From assembly GCF_024198235.1 (NCBI RefSeq), contig NZ_JAKCFB010000001.1:248001-312000 (forward strand): a DNA stretch of 64,000 bases, read 5' to 3'. Position numbers and translations under genes: made by a program. Shown here piece by piece: positions 27,074 through 35,536 of the stretch (the stretch's first letter is position 1; every line of letters begins with the position of its first letter). This stretch comes from Myxococcus dinghuensis (GTDB taxonomy: Bacteria; Myxococcota; Myxococcia; Myxococcales; Myxococcaceae). The notes under the pieces were generated by a model. That model did no database searches. It had not been told where the DNA came from and worked only from the letters and a program-made list of their open reading frames with translations.

Positions 27074-27583
27074 ATGCGCCACGGAAGAGTGTTGTGGGGG
27101 ATGCTGCTGTTGGGGGCCGCCTGCGCGCCGGAGACGCGCTCCGCAGAGCCCCTGGCCCAGTCGGCACCCCTGGTCGAGGAGGGCGGCTGTCTCGGGCGAG
27201 TGGAGGACGACTGCGAGCTCGACGGCGAGGGGCGCTGTCCGGCCTCGGGCCCGGGGCGGGTGTGTCGCATCTGGATTACGGCGGGGGCGCTGCCGGTGAA
27301 GCCCGCCACCAGTTGCATCACCCGGGGGCAGTGGCTGGTGTTCCACCTCGCCGACGGAGTGCCCGAGTCCATCCTCTCCTTCGGCAATCGCACCGACGAC
27401 TACCTCTTCGAGGGTTATCCTTCGACGAAGATCGAGCTGGGCTCCAGCGCCGGCAGGCAGTGGTGCGGGAGGGTCCGCAAGGACGCGAAGGTGGAGGACC
27501 ACTGGTTCCGCGTCTCGTCGGGGCTCCCCGAGGGCCAGCCCGGTGAGCTGGAAGTGGTGAGGGACCCCAACGAGGACGAGTGA
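27074..27583 (+). CDS. Hypothetical lipoprotein
   Basis: A 169-residue exported lipoprotein: signal MLLLGAAC with lipidated Cys at about residue 17. The mature part has several Cys (GGCLGRVEDDCELDGEGRCP, GPGRVCRIW, TSCITRG, QWCGRV) probably forming disulfides. No known family is recognised. It follows the sigma-54 activator by 89 bp on the same strand and may be co-transcribed with it. It converges on the kinase gene 12 bp away. Confidence 0.75.
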   Translation: MRHGRVLWGMLLLGAACAPETRSAEPLAQSAPLVEEGGCLGRVEDDCELDGEGRCPASGPGRVCRIWITAGALPVKPATSCITRGQWLVFHLADGVPESILSFGNRTDDYLFEGYPSTKIELGSSAGRQWCGRVRKDAKVEDHWFRVSSGLPEGQPGELEVVRDPNEDE

Positions 27584-27595
27584 GCCGCCGCCCGC

Positions 27596-30500
27596 TCACG
27601 GCGGTGGCGTGCGCGCGGAGGGCGTGGGTCGCGCTCCGGAGACGCGCGCCAGCCGTGGGTATCGAGTGAGCAGGTCTCTCATCGCCGCACCGATACGGGC
27701 CTCGTCTCCCGGGTGCTCGCTAGGGAACGCGCGTGCCCGGGCGAGCTCCAGCGCGAGGTGGAGGGCCTGGGCCTCGACGTCACCGGGCCGGGCCGTGAGG
27801 ACCTCGGTCGCCAGGTCGAGGCCGCGGGTCAGGATGTCCCTCGCGTCACGACCGCTCGCGGCGCGGGTGACGCTCCAATCGAGGTAGAGCCGCGCGAAGT
27901 CTCGCCGGTCGTCGCGGGGGCGTGACGTCACCGCGAGGACCTCGTCGTGGGCCCGGGCCGCGCGCTCGAAGTCGGCCTCCGTGTCGGAGGTCTTCCTCGC
28001 GCTCCACGCCGCGAGCGCGTCGCGAGTCCGCGCCAGGTGCCGACGCGCCTCTTCGTCCCGTGGATTGCGCTTCAGCGCTTCGGTCAACGCGGAGACGGAG
28101 GCGTCGAACTCCTCCTGAGAAGCCCCGCCGCGCCCGGACGCGACGCGCGCGAGCAGGCCGTGTGCCTGTCCCAGGTTGGCCCACGCGGCCGCCAGCTCCG
28201 GCTCCCGCGCGAGCGCCGTCCGGGCCTCGGCCAGCGCGGCGCGTGCATCCGCCTGGGCGCGAGCCTCGTCGCCGCGCGCGAGGTGGTGCTCGGCCCGCGC
28301 CGACAGCGCCTCGGAGAGGTTGCTGTGCGGCAGCCCCTGGTTCGGCGCGAGCGCCACGGCCCGCGCGAAGGACGTCTGCGCGAGTGTCAGGAGCGGCAGT
28401 GCGTCCTCCTCGCGCAGCGCCGCGTCTCGCGCCTGCTCCAACCGCAGCAACCCCAGGCCTCCATGCAGGGGCGGCACCGCGTCGTTGAGGGCGAGCGCGC
28501 TCTGGTAGGACGCGAGCGCCTGCTCCAGGGCCGGTCGCGCGTCACCGCCGCTGTCCCGCAGCCGGGACGCTCGCAGGGCGTGGACCTGGGCCTCGTAGAA
28601 GTGGCTCACGAGGTTCTTGGGGTTGAGCGCGCGAGCCTTCTCCAGCGCCTGTCGCGCCCGCTCGAGGTCCGACGTGGGGTCGACGGTGCGCGGATGCGTG
28701 GCGCGCTTGAAGAGCGCGCTGCCCAGGTTGATCCACGCGTCCGGCACGCGCTCGTCGATGCCGATGGCCGTGAGGTAGGCGTCGATGGCGCGCCCCCGGT
28801 GCGCGAGCGAGTCCTCGCCGACGGAGTCCTCGTAGTCCGCCCAGACCTTGAAGATGAGGCCGAGGTTGGAGTGGTAGTCGTAGCCTCGCTCGCCGGGCGC
28901 CACGCCCTCGAAGGCGTCGATGGCCTGGCGCAACAGTTCGCTCGGGTCCTGGCTGCGGGCCTGCTTGTCCCGCGCGGCCTGCCACAGGGCGAGCCCCAGC
29001 GCGTGCTTCGCGTCGCTGCGCTCCGGCTCCACCGCGAGCGCGGCGCGCGCGGCCTCCAGCGCCTCCTTCAGCGCGGGCGCCGCGTCTCCGCCCTGGCGCC
29101 CCTGGTACTCCGCGAGCCGGCGGTAGAGGTGGGCCTTTCGCACCAGGGACGGGACGTGTCGGGGCGACGCGGTGAGGCCCCGCCCGAGCGCCTCCAGGGC
29201 CTTCTCGATGTGCGGCGCCACGTCCCCTTGTCCATAGAGCCCCATGCGCAGCGCCACCTGCTCGACGCCGGCCAGGGCGAGGTGGGCCTCCGGCAGGCTC
29301 TCCGCGATGGAGGCCGCGTGGGCATGGGCGCGCCGGGCGGCGTCCAGGTCCTCGAGCGCGCGCTCGCGCTGGCCCGCGTCCCACAGGCTGGTGGCGCGCG
29401 CCACGAGGACGTCGCCGCGCAGCAGCGGGGCCTCGAAGAACCAGGGCAGTCGGTCACCCAGCGCGTCGAGCCGCGCCAGCGCGTCGTCGTGGCGCTCCTC
29501 GTGGAAGGCGAGCAGCGCGGAGACGTACTCGGAGGGGGGCACGTCCGCGCCTCGTGCCCGCCGCAGCCAGGCCAGCGCGGGCTCCCGGTAGCGTGTCGCC
29601 AGCTCCTGCCGGCGCGCCTGTCGCTCCGTCGCGGGCAGGTGCGCGTGGGCGCGCAACTGCTCCTGGTAGAGCTGCCCGAACGCCAGGGCCAGCGCGCACG
29701 CGACGCGAGGCGTCCGGGTGCCATGCTCCCAGGCGGCCTCCAGGTGCTCGCGTGCCCGGGCCGGTTCGCCCACCGACAGCCAGCCTCTTCCCAGCGCCTC
29801 GTTCCCGGGGCCGAGCGCGCGCTCACCGCCCTCGCGCATCTCCCGGGTGATGTCCGCCAACTGCGCCTCCAACGCGTGCCGCTCCGCGCGCGTGTCGTGG
29901 AGCCGGGCCAGCGCGGTGTAGCGGGCCCGGGCCTCCACCGACACGGCCAGCTCGGAGAAGCGGCGCGCCAGGTGCTCGCGCAGGTCCGCGTCCCGGCGCG
30001 CGAGCAGGGCCTGCGCGCTCGCGAACAGCACCAGCACGCCCGCCACGGCCACCAGCGCCAGCACGCGCCAGTGCTTGCGCGCCAGGCGCGACAGCCGGTA
30101 GCCCGCGCCCGCCATGCGCGCCTGGACCGGAGCGCCATCGAGGAAGCGCTGGAGGTCCTCCGCCAGCGCCCGCGCCGAGTCGTACCGGTCCGCGCGGTCC
30201 TTCTCCAGGCACTTGAGGACGATGGCCTCCAGGTCCACGGGCACGTCGGGCGCCAGCGCGCGCGGCGGCGTGGGCTCCCGCGTGGGGATGAGGTGCAGGA
30301 CCTCCAGCGCGTTGCCCCCAGGAATCGGAGGCTGGCCCACCAGCAAGGCGTAGAGCGTCGCGCCCAGCGCGTAGACGTCCGCGCGGCGGTCCAACCGTCC
30401 CACCTCGCCGCGGGCCTGCTCGGGCGCCATGAAGTGGGGCGTACCGAGGATGGAGCCCGTGGCGGTGACCCCCTCGGTGGGCTCCTTCGCCAGCCCGAAG

Positions 30501-31216
30501 TCCATGACGTACGGCTTCCACTGTCCGTCGGCGGTGCGCTCCACCACGATGTTGGAGGGCTTCAGGTCGCGGTGGATGAGCCCCGCCCGGTGCGCGGCGT
30601 GCACCCCTTCCGCGGCTTGCGCCAGCACCAACGCCTTCTGCTCGGGGGACAACCGCCCGGCCAGCAGGTGCAGCGGCTGCCCCTCCACGTACTGCATGGC
30701 GATATAGGCGTGGCCCCGGACCTCGCCCACCTCGTACACCTTGCACACCCGCTCGTGGTCCACGCGCGCCTGGGCCTGGGCCTCCGCGATGAAGCGCCGC
30801 ACCCGGTCCGGCGCGTCGTCCCGGACGAACTTGAGCGCGACGTGTCGCCGCAGCACCGGGTCGTGCACCAGGAACACCCGGCCCATGCCCCCTTGCCCCA
30901 GGAAGCGGAGGGGCACGTAGCGCGTCCACTCCGACACCGGGAAGGCCGGCGTCCCGTCCGGGGCGGGCGCCTCCTCCGGGCGAGGCGCTCCCGGCTCCGC
31001 GGTGGAGGCGCCCTCCAACCCCGGTTCCCCCCCGGCCCGCGCCATGGCCGCGAGCGACGCCAGCGTCCGCTCGGACAGCCGCCCTTGCTCGCGGAGCAGT
31101 TCGAGCGGGGAGCACCCCCGGCGCACCGCCTCCTCGCGCAGGGGCTCGACCTCCGCCTCCGAGAGCAGCCCCTCGAACAGCACCGCCCTCCATTCCGCGT
31201 CGTGGTCCTCGCGCAT
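27596..31216 (-). CDS. Ser/Thr protein kinase fused to a membrane anchor and long TPR array
   Basis: About 1206 residues. An N-terminal helical region (1-95) precedes a eukaryotic-type kinase domain (about 100-365): glycine loop GQGGMGRV, Lys129 in VALKFV, catalytic HRDLKPSN (Asp217), DFG Asp239, and APEQ. One membrane helix (about 388-408, VLALVAVAGVLVLFASAQALL) is followed by some 800 residues of helical TPR-like repeats (for example AWINLGSALFKRA, PLHGGLGLLRLEQA, AWANLGQAHGLLA), presumably outside the cytoplasm. This Pkn-TPR layout is common in myxobacteria. The ATG at 31216 has GGGAG 6 nt upstream; an ATG at 31264 is an alternative. It could phosphorylate partners read by the nearby FHA-type activator, but that is inference. 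Confidence 0.92.
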   Translation of the reverse strand: MREDHDAEWRAVLFEGLLSEAEVEPLREEAVRRGCSPLELLREQGRLSERTLASLAAMARAGGEPGLEGASTAEPGAPRPEEAPAPDGTPAFPVSEWTRYVPLRFLGQGGMGRVFLVHDPVLRRHVALKFVRDDAPDRVRRFIAEAQAQARVDHERVCKVYEVGEVRGHAYIAMQYVEGQPLHLLAGRLSPEQKALVLAQAAEGVHAAHRAGLIHRDLKPSNIVVERTADGQWKPYVMDFGLAKEPTEGVTATGSILGTPHFMAPEQARGEVGRLDRRADVYALGATLYALLVGQPPIPGGNALEVLHLIPTREPTPPRALAPDVPVDLEAIVLKCLEKDRADRYDSARALAEDLQRFLDGAPVQARMAGAGYRLSRLARKHWRVLALVAVAGVLVLFASAQALLARRDADLREHLARRFSELAVSVEARARYTALARLHDTRAERHALEAQLADITREMREGGERALGPGNEALGRGWLSVGEPARAREHLEAAWEHGTRTPRVACALALAFGQLYQEQLRAHAHLPATERQARRQELATRYREPALAWLRRARGADVPPSEYVSALLAFHEERHDDALARLDALGDRLPWFFEAPLLRGDVLVARATSLWDAGQRERALEDLDAARRAHAHAASIAESLPEAHLALAGVEQVALRMGLYGQGDVAPHIEKALEALGRGLTASPRHVPSLVRKAHLYRRLAEYQGRQGGDAAPALKEALEAARAALAVEPERSDAKHALGLALWQAARDKQARSQDPSELLRQAIDAFEGVAPGERGYDYHSNLGLIFKVWADYEDSVGEDSLAHRGRAIDAYLTAIGIDERVPDAWINLGSALFKRATHPRTVDPTSDLERARQALEKARALNPKNLVSHFYEAQVHALRASRLRDSGGDARPALEQALASYQSALALNDAVPPLHGGLGLLRLEQARDAALREEDALPLLTLAQTSFARAVALAPNQGLPHSNLSEALSARAEHHLARGDEARAQADARAALAEARTALAREPELAAAWANLGQAHGLLARVASGRGGASQEEFDASVSALTEALKRNPRDEEARRHLARTRDALAAWSARKTSDTEADFERAARAHDEVLAVTSRPRDDRRDFARLYLDWSVTRAASGRDARDILTRGLDLATEVLTARPGDVEAQALHLALELARARAFPSEHPGDEARIGAAMRDLLTRYPRLARVSGARPTPSARTPPP

Positions 31217-31533
31217 CGGCGCTCCCGCCCCGTCGACTCCCGGACCTTTCCGGGATTCAACCATCCCCAGGTTTAGCACCGGGGCCCGCCACCACCCCCT
31301 GGGCAGGCGCCCGGGGGCGTTGATATGGAGGGGGCGTCGTCCCACTCGAGTTCCGTGGAGGCCGCCCCATGCACGCCGATCTTGATCTTGTCGCGGTGGG
31401 AGTCCTGTTCGCCCGGAGGACGCGGACCCGCTAGGGCCCGTGCGAAGGCCCGTCACAGCGCGGTCCCTCACCCCCGGGCGCCCTGAAGAACCAGGTGCGC
31501 CACAGGCACCGCTCTGTCCGGAGTCTTCCTCTC
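31217..31533. other. Gene-free divergent region with an inverted repeat
   Basis: 317 bp between the kinase gene and rsgA. It contains a perfect dyad TCCCGGA-CCTT-TCCGGGA at 31238-31255, 22 bp upstream of the preferred kinase start; if the alternative start at 31264 is used, the dyad falls inside the gene. No clear -10/-35 pair, repeat or RNA gene was seen in the rest. Confidence 0.45.
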
Positions 31534-32628
31534 GTGTCTCTCGAAACCCTCGGTTGGGGGCCTGACCTGGCCCAGTCGTTCGCCGTCGTCGTCTCGCAGT
31601 CCACCGTCCCCCTCGTCCCCGGTCGCGTGGTGCGCCAGGAGCGGGGACTCCTCACCGTCCAGACCGCGGAGCGTACCCTGCGCGCGCGCACCTCGGGGCG
31701 GCTGCTCCATCACGCCCTCGGCGCGGAGGCGCTGCCCACCGTGGGGGACTGGGTGGCCCTCGTCGTCCCTCCCGGCCAGGGAGATGGGATGCTGCACGCC
31801 GTGCTGCCGCGGCGCGGCGTGCTCAAGCGCCGCGAGGCGGGCAGCGAGCGCGACGGGCAGCTCATCGCCGCCAACCTCGACGTGGTGTTCCTCGTCGCCG
31901 GCCTGGACGGCAACTTCAACCCCCGCCGCATCGAGCGGGCGCTGGCCATGGCCTGGGCCAGCGGCGCCACGCCCGTCATCCTGCTCAGCAAGGCGGACCT
32001 GCTGCTCGTCGAGGCCCAGGACATCGTCGCCGAGGTCCAATCCCTGGCCCCGGGCGTCGCCGTGCTGGCGATGAGCGCGATGACGGGCGAGGGGCTCGAC
32101 GCGGTGCGTGAGCTGCTCCCCACCCGGAAGACGGCGGTGCTGCTCGGCTCGTCCGGCGTGGGCAAGTCCACCCTCGTCAACCGGCTGCTGGGCGAGACAC
32201 GCCTGACCACCCAGGACGTCCGTCCCCAGGACGAGAAGGGGCGCCACACCACCACCCACCGCCAGCTCTTCGTCCTCCCCCACGGCGGGCTGCTCATCGA
32301 CGGCCCGGGGATGCGGGAGCTGGGCCTGTGGGGCGAGGACGAGGACGAGGGTGTCGACCAGACCTTCGCCGACATCCTCGCGCTCGCCGACACGTGCCGC
32401 TTCCGCGACTGCCTCCACCAGCGTGAACCCGGGTGCGCCGTGCGCGCCGCCGTCACCGCGGGAACACTCGAGGCGGCGCGGCTCTCGAGCTTCGAGAAGC
32501 TGCGACGGGAGCAGGCCTTCCAAGCCCGCCAGACGAGCCCCGCGGGGCAGCGTGAGCACCGCCAACTCGACAAGAGCCGCACCCTGACGGCCTGGGAGAG
32601 CGGCCGCCCCAAGCGCCGGAAGGGCTGA
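31534..32628 (+). CDS. rsgA: Small ribosomal subunit biogenesis GTPase RsgA
   Basis: A circularly permuted GTPase of 364 residues that matures the 30S subunit. The N-terminal OB fold (about 25-100) is followed by the permuted G motifs: G4 LLSKADLL, G5 SAMTGEG, G1 GSSGVGKST (205-213), G2 with TTTH and G3 DGPGMRE. The zinc site DTCRFRDCLHQREPGC is near residues 288-302. A GTG at 31534 is proposed because GGAG lies about 10 nt upstream and the resulting N-terminus (SLETLGWGPDLAQSF) resembles the family; an upstream GTG at 31495 would add 13 poorly fitting residues. Confidence 0.93.
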   Translation: MSLETLGWGPDLAQSFAVVVSQSTVPLVPGRVVRQERGLLTVQTAERTLRARTSGRLLHHALGAEALPTVGDWVALVVPPGQGDGMLHAVLPRRGVLKRREAGSERDGQLIAANLDVVFLVAGLDGNFNPRRIERALAMAWASGATPVILLSKADLLLVEAQDIVAEVQSLAPGVAVLAMSAMTGEGLDAVRELLPTRKTAVLLGSSGVGKSTLVNRLLGETRLTTQDVRPQDEKGRHTTTHRQLFVLPHGGLLIDGPGMRELGLWGEDEDEGVDQTFADILALADTCRFRDCLHQREPGCAVRAAVTAGTLEAARLSSFEKLRREQAFQARQTSPAGQREHRQLDKSRTLTAWESGRPKRRKG

Positions 32629-33041
32629 ATCCGCTCCCGAAATTCGGCGGAAAATTCCCCGCTCAAGGATTCGGGCAGGTCGCGTTTGAAAGATTCGAAA
32701 GGTGGGGACACCGAGGCAGAGCCGCGGAGTCCAAGGCACTCAGACGCAGAGCGTCTGAAGGGCGGGTCGGGGGGGAGTGTCCGGGCGGTCCGCCGGCACT
32801 CGAGTTTTCGGACGCACGGCGTTCGATGAGGGAGCGAGCCGGGGGGCTCGCTGTCTCGAGTAGGGGGGCGCCCCTGGGGAGGGGCGTGGCTTCCGGAGGG
32901 GCTGCCGAGGGGCGGCCTGGTTCACACCGGAGGTACGAATTCGAGCAGTCCACATACGGCGGGGAGCGCGTCGAGGGGGCGCGCTCCCCGCGGTTCTTTT
33001 CAGGGCCCGGCGACATCCCGGGCCCCGGACGGGAGAGGCCG
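32629..33041. other. Hairpin-rich intergenic region, possible ncRNA
   Basis: 413 bp between convergent rsgA and a lipoprotein gene, with no credible coding frame. It holds a series of hairpins: 32741-32757 (CAGACGC-AGA-GCGTCTG), 32810-32824, 32833-32852 (AGCGAGCC-GGGG-GGCTCGCT), 32869-32886 (CGCCCCT-GGGG-AGGGGCG), the strong terminator at 32959-33000, and 33003-33025 (GGGCCCGG-N7-CCGGGCCC). The last could end transcription of the minus-strand lipoprotein gene. The density of stems suggests a structured transcript on the plus strand. It is not proof: such G+C-rich DNA yields chance hairpins. Confidence 0.4.
32959..33000 (+). terminator. Rho-independent terminator
   Basis: Perfect 12-bp stem GCGGGGAGCGCG/CGCGCTCCCCGC with a 9-nt loop, followed by GGTTCTTTT. 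Orientation is plus strand. It lies 330 bp after the rsgA stop, so it ends either a long rsgA 3' UTR or an independent transcript from the gap. Confidence 0.75.
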
Positions 33042-33542
33042 CTACTGGGCCTCGGGCGCGGCGGGCAGCACCATGAGCCGCTCGCCCTCGTCACCCGTCA
33101 GCACCGAACCCTGGGACTTCTGCTGTTCGACGGTGGGCGCTCCGGTGGAGAAGCTGGCCACCTTCGTCATGTAGCTGCCCTGGAAGGTGCCCCGGATGGC
33201 CACCACCAGATGGGAGCGTCCGACGCCGGGGTTGTAGGCCACGTCGAACTCGGAGGTGGACGCCTTGTCGAAGCTCGCGCCACGCACCGGCGTGGCGGCG
33301 CTCGTCACCGCCAGCCCGTCCACGCCGGAGATGTCCACCTGGACGTCGCTGGCGGAGGTGTCGAAGCGCAGCTTCACGTGCGCCTTGCCGTCCTCCAGCG
33401 TCGCGGACACGCCCACCGGGGCCGCGGGCTTGGCGGTGGTGTGCGCGGCGTCGGCGGGGGCGTTCTTCGAGGGAGAGGTGCAGGCCACCGGCGCCATGAG
33501 CGCGAGGAGGCCGGAGAGGACCGCGGGGGCGATGCGAGTCAT
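33042..33542 (-). CDS. Hypothetical lipoprotein
   Basis: A 166-residue lipoprotein. The signal MTRIAPAVLSGLLALMAPVAC gives a lipidated Cys at residue 21, then a Ser/Pro/Ala linker. The remainder is a small all-beta-looking domain (VGVSATLEDGKAHVKLRFDTSA...FDVAYNPGVGRSHLVVAIRG). No known family. The ATG at 33542 follows AGGAGCTTCC. It is 38 bp downstream of the HExxH lipoprotein gene on the same strand, so the two likely form an operon and may act together at the cell surface. Confidence 0.78.
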   Translation of the reverse strand: MTRIAPAVLSGLLALMAPVACTSPSKNAPADAAHTTAKPAAPVGVSATLEDGKAHVKLRFDTSASDVQVDISGVDGLAVTSAATPVRGASFDKASTSEFDVAYNPGVGRSHLVVAIRGTFQGSYMTKVASFSTGAPTVEQQKSQGSVLTGDEGERLMVLPAAPEAQ

Positions 33543-33580
33543 GGAAGCTCCTGGTTGCGCAAGGGGGGACGCATGTCCGC

Positions 33581-35188
33581 TCACTGGCTGGTGATGGACA
33601 GCGTGGCCATGTAGGACTTCGCCTGTTCGGTGTAGCCCGTCAGCACCAGCACGTACTGCATGTCCGCGCGGCTGGCGAAGCTGAAGGTCTCCGCGCCGGA
33701 GACGAAGTCGTCGGCGGCGCCCACCTGGGTGCCATTGCCGAGCGCCTCGATGCCCACGTCGTAGTTCGACGAGGCCTTCACCGTGATGGTCCGCCCCGTG
33801 CCGGAGAAGACGTAGTACCGGTTCTGGACCTGCTTGTTGTAGATGTCGCCGCCCGTCAGGACGGGGGTCGCGTTGTAGGGCACCGTCACGTTCGTGTACA
33901 TGGCCGCCAGGGCGGAGTCCCCCTCGCCGAACGGCGAGCGGATGGAGCCGATGTTGTAGTGCGCGGCGAGCCGGTCCACCGCGGCGTTGTCGACGCCGAG
34001 CTGCGCCTTGAGGCCGTGGATGAACGAGCCCACGGTCGTGAAGGCGGGCGTCGTCTTCTGCGGCCCCACGAGCACGTCGTAGATGATGCCCAGATCGAGG
34101 TTGACCTGGTCGTACGCGGCCTCGCCGACGGTGGGCGCGTCATACAGGTCGTAGAGGAAGCGCATGACGCTCAGCTCGGAGAACACGCCCGGGCTGGTGT
34201 CGTCGTTGGGCGTGGGCGCCGACTCCATGTCGAAGCCGAAGGCGCCCAGCGCGCCGCCGCCCCAGGAGGTGTCCGCGTAGATGCTGCTGGGCAGGAGGAT
34301 GGCGGACAGGCCGTTGCCGTAGCCCTCTCCGAAGGAGACGCGCGGGTCGAGCACGTCGCCGCTGGCGTGCGAGCCGCCGATGCTGTCCGAGCGCGACAGG
34401 TTCGACTCGAAGAAGTGCCCCCACTCGTGGACGATGACGTGGTCGTCGAACTCGTCGGTGTCCACGCCGTCCTTGCCCAGCACGTAGATCTCGTTCTCCC
34501 GCGAGTTGTAGTGCGAGGTGCCGATGTTCCCGCTCGCGGTGCTGCCGCTCTGCGGGACGTTGTTGGGGCTCCAGTTCACCTTCAACGCCGGGAAGGTGAC
34601 GGGGCGCACGTCCATGAACGCGCGCGACGCGGTGTACATGCTGTCCAGGATGGCGAACGGCGCCGCCGAGCGCTGGCTGGTGTTGAACGACCGGCCCGTC
34701 CAGCCGTGGGTGGCGTGGATGTTCTTGCTCGTGGTGCCCACGGTGAGCGGGGTGCCCAGGGCCCAGATGGCGTTGCCGTTGGTGTTGTCCTCCACCTGGA
34801 TGGCCGGGGTGAGCGTCTTGGCGAGCGCGTACAGCGTCACGCTGCTGTCGGCCTCCGCGGTGTAGGTGAGCGAGAAGTTGCCTTGCTCGTCCGTCGTCGT
34901 CTCCGCGATGAGGGTCGTGCCCTTGCGCACCTGCACGACGCCCTTGCGCACGGGCTTCTCCGTCGACTGGTTGAAGGCCAGCGTGCCGCTGCGCGTGGTG
35001 GGCGAGTACGTCGCGGGGACGAAGTCGAACGTCACCTTGCCACTGACGGTGGTGGTGATGTCCTCGCCGGTGCCGCCGTCCCCATCGGGGCTCTTGTCGT
35101 CACCGGAGCAGGCGACCAGCGCCAGGCCGAGCGCGAGCGCCAGCACCGTGCGGGCCTGGAACCCGGCTGATTTGCGAGACACGTACAT
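33581..35188 (-). CDS. HExxH metalloprotease-like lipoprotein
   Basis: A 535-residue lipoprotein with signal LALALGLALVAC (Cys27). Residues ~45-140 look like a carboxypeptidase-regulatory-like beta sandwich (VSGKVTFDFVP...VQVRKGTTLIAETTTDEQGNFSLTYTA). Residues 254-258 are HEWGH inside VIVHEWGHFFE, a gluzincin/metzincin-type zinc motif, with a downstream SFGEGYGNGLSA that could supply a Glu ligand. The C-terminal ~100 residues resemble a PPC-like sandwich (YYVFSGTGRTITVKASSNYDVGIE...MQYVLVLTGY). I cannot place it in a named peptidase family. The ATG has GGAGGACGGA upstream. Operon with the small lipoprotein downstream. Confidence 0.82.
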   Translation of the reverse strand: MYVSRKSAGFQARTVLALALGLALVACSGDDKSPDGDGGTGEDITTTVSGKVTFDFVPATYSPTTRSGTLAFNQSTEKPVRKGVVQVRKGTTLIAETTTDEQGNFSLTYTAEADSSVTLYALAKTLTPAIQVEDNTNGNAIWALGTPLTVGTTSKNIHATHGWTGRSFNTSQRSAAPFAILDSMYTASRAFMDVRPVTFPALKVNWSPNNVPQSGSTASGNIGTSHYNSRENEIYVLGKDGVDTDEFDDHVIVHEWGHFFESNLSRSDSIGGSHASGDVLDPRVSFGEGYGNGLSAILLPSSIYADTSWGGGALGAFGFDMESAPTPNDDTSPGVFSELSVMRFLYDLYDAPTVGEAAYDQVNLDLGIIYDVLVGPQKTTPAFTTVGSFIHGLKAQLGVDNAAVDRLAAHYNIGSIRSPFGEGDSALAAMYTNVTVPYNATPVLTGGDIYNKQVQNRYYVFSGTGRTITVKASSNYDVGIEALGNGTQVGAADDFVSGAETFSFASRADMQYVLVLTGYTEQAKSYMATLSITSQ

Positions 35189-35536
35189 TCCGTCCTCCCC
35201 CTGCCTTTCGCGTGAATGGGTGCGCCGCATTCTCGGCGGGTCGTCCCCGAACAGCAAACGCGACCGGCGTGTCGTGGTTGCCGGCGCGCGTTTCCCGTCG
35301 CCTGGGAAGGCAGGAGAGCGCTCGGTGCCCGGTGATTCCGGCGAAGGAGGGGCTCGCTCCGTCGTTCCCGGGTGTGCCAGACACGACGGGAGGCACCTGG
35401 CCCGCGCCCGAGGTGGGTTGGCGCGGAGGGGACGCGGAGTCAACGTTCGTGGGTCACCTCGTCCGCGCGGAGGGCCTGCCCGCGCGCGAGGACGCACCCA
35501 GGGGAGCGGACCCCTGCGAAGTCGCCACCCATCACC
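35189..35536. other. Gene-free divergent region
   Basis: 348 bp between the HExxH lipoprotein gene and the histidine kinase gene. It presumably holds both promoters. Open frames entering it from either side have no ribosome site or family match. I saw no convincing promoter pair, repeat or hairpin series. Confidence 0.45.
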
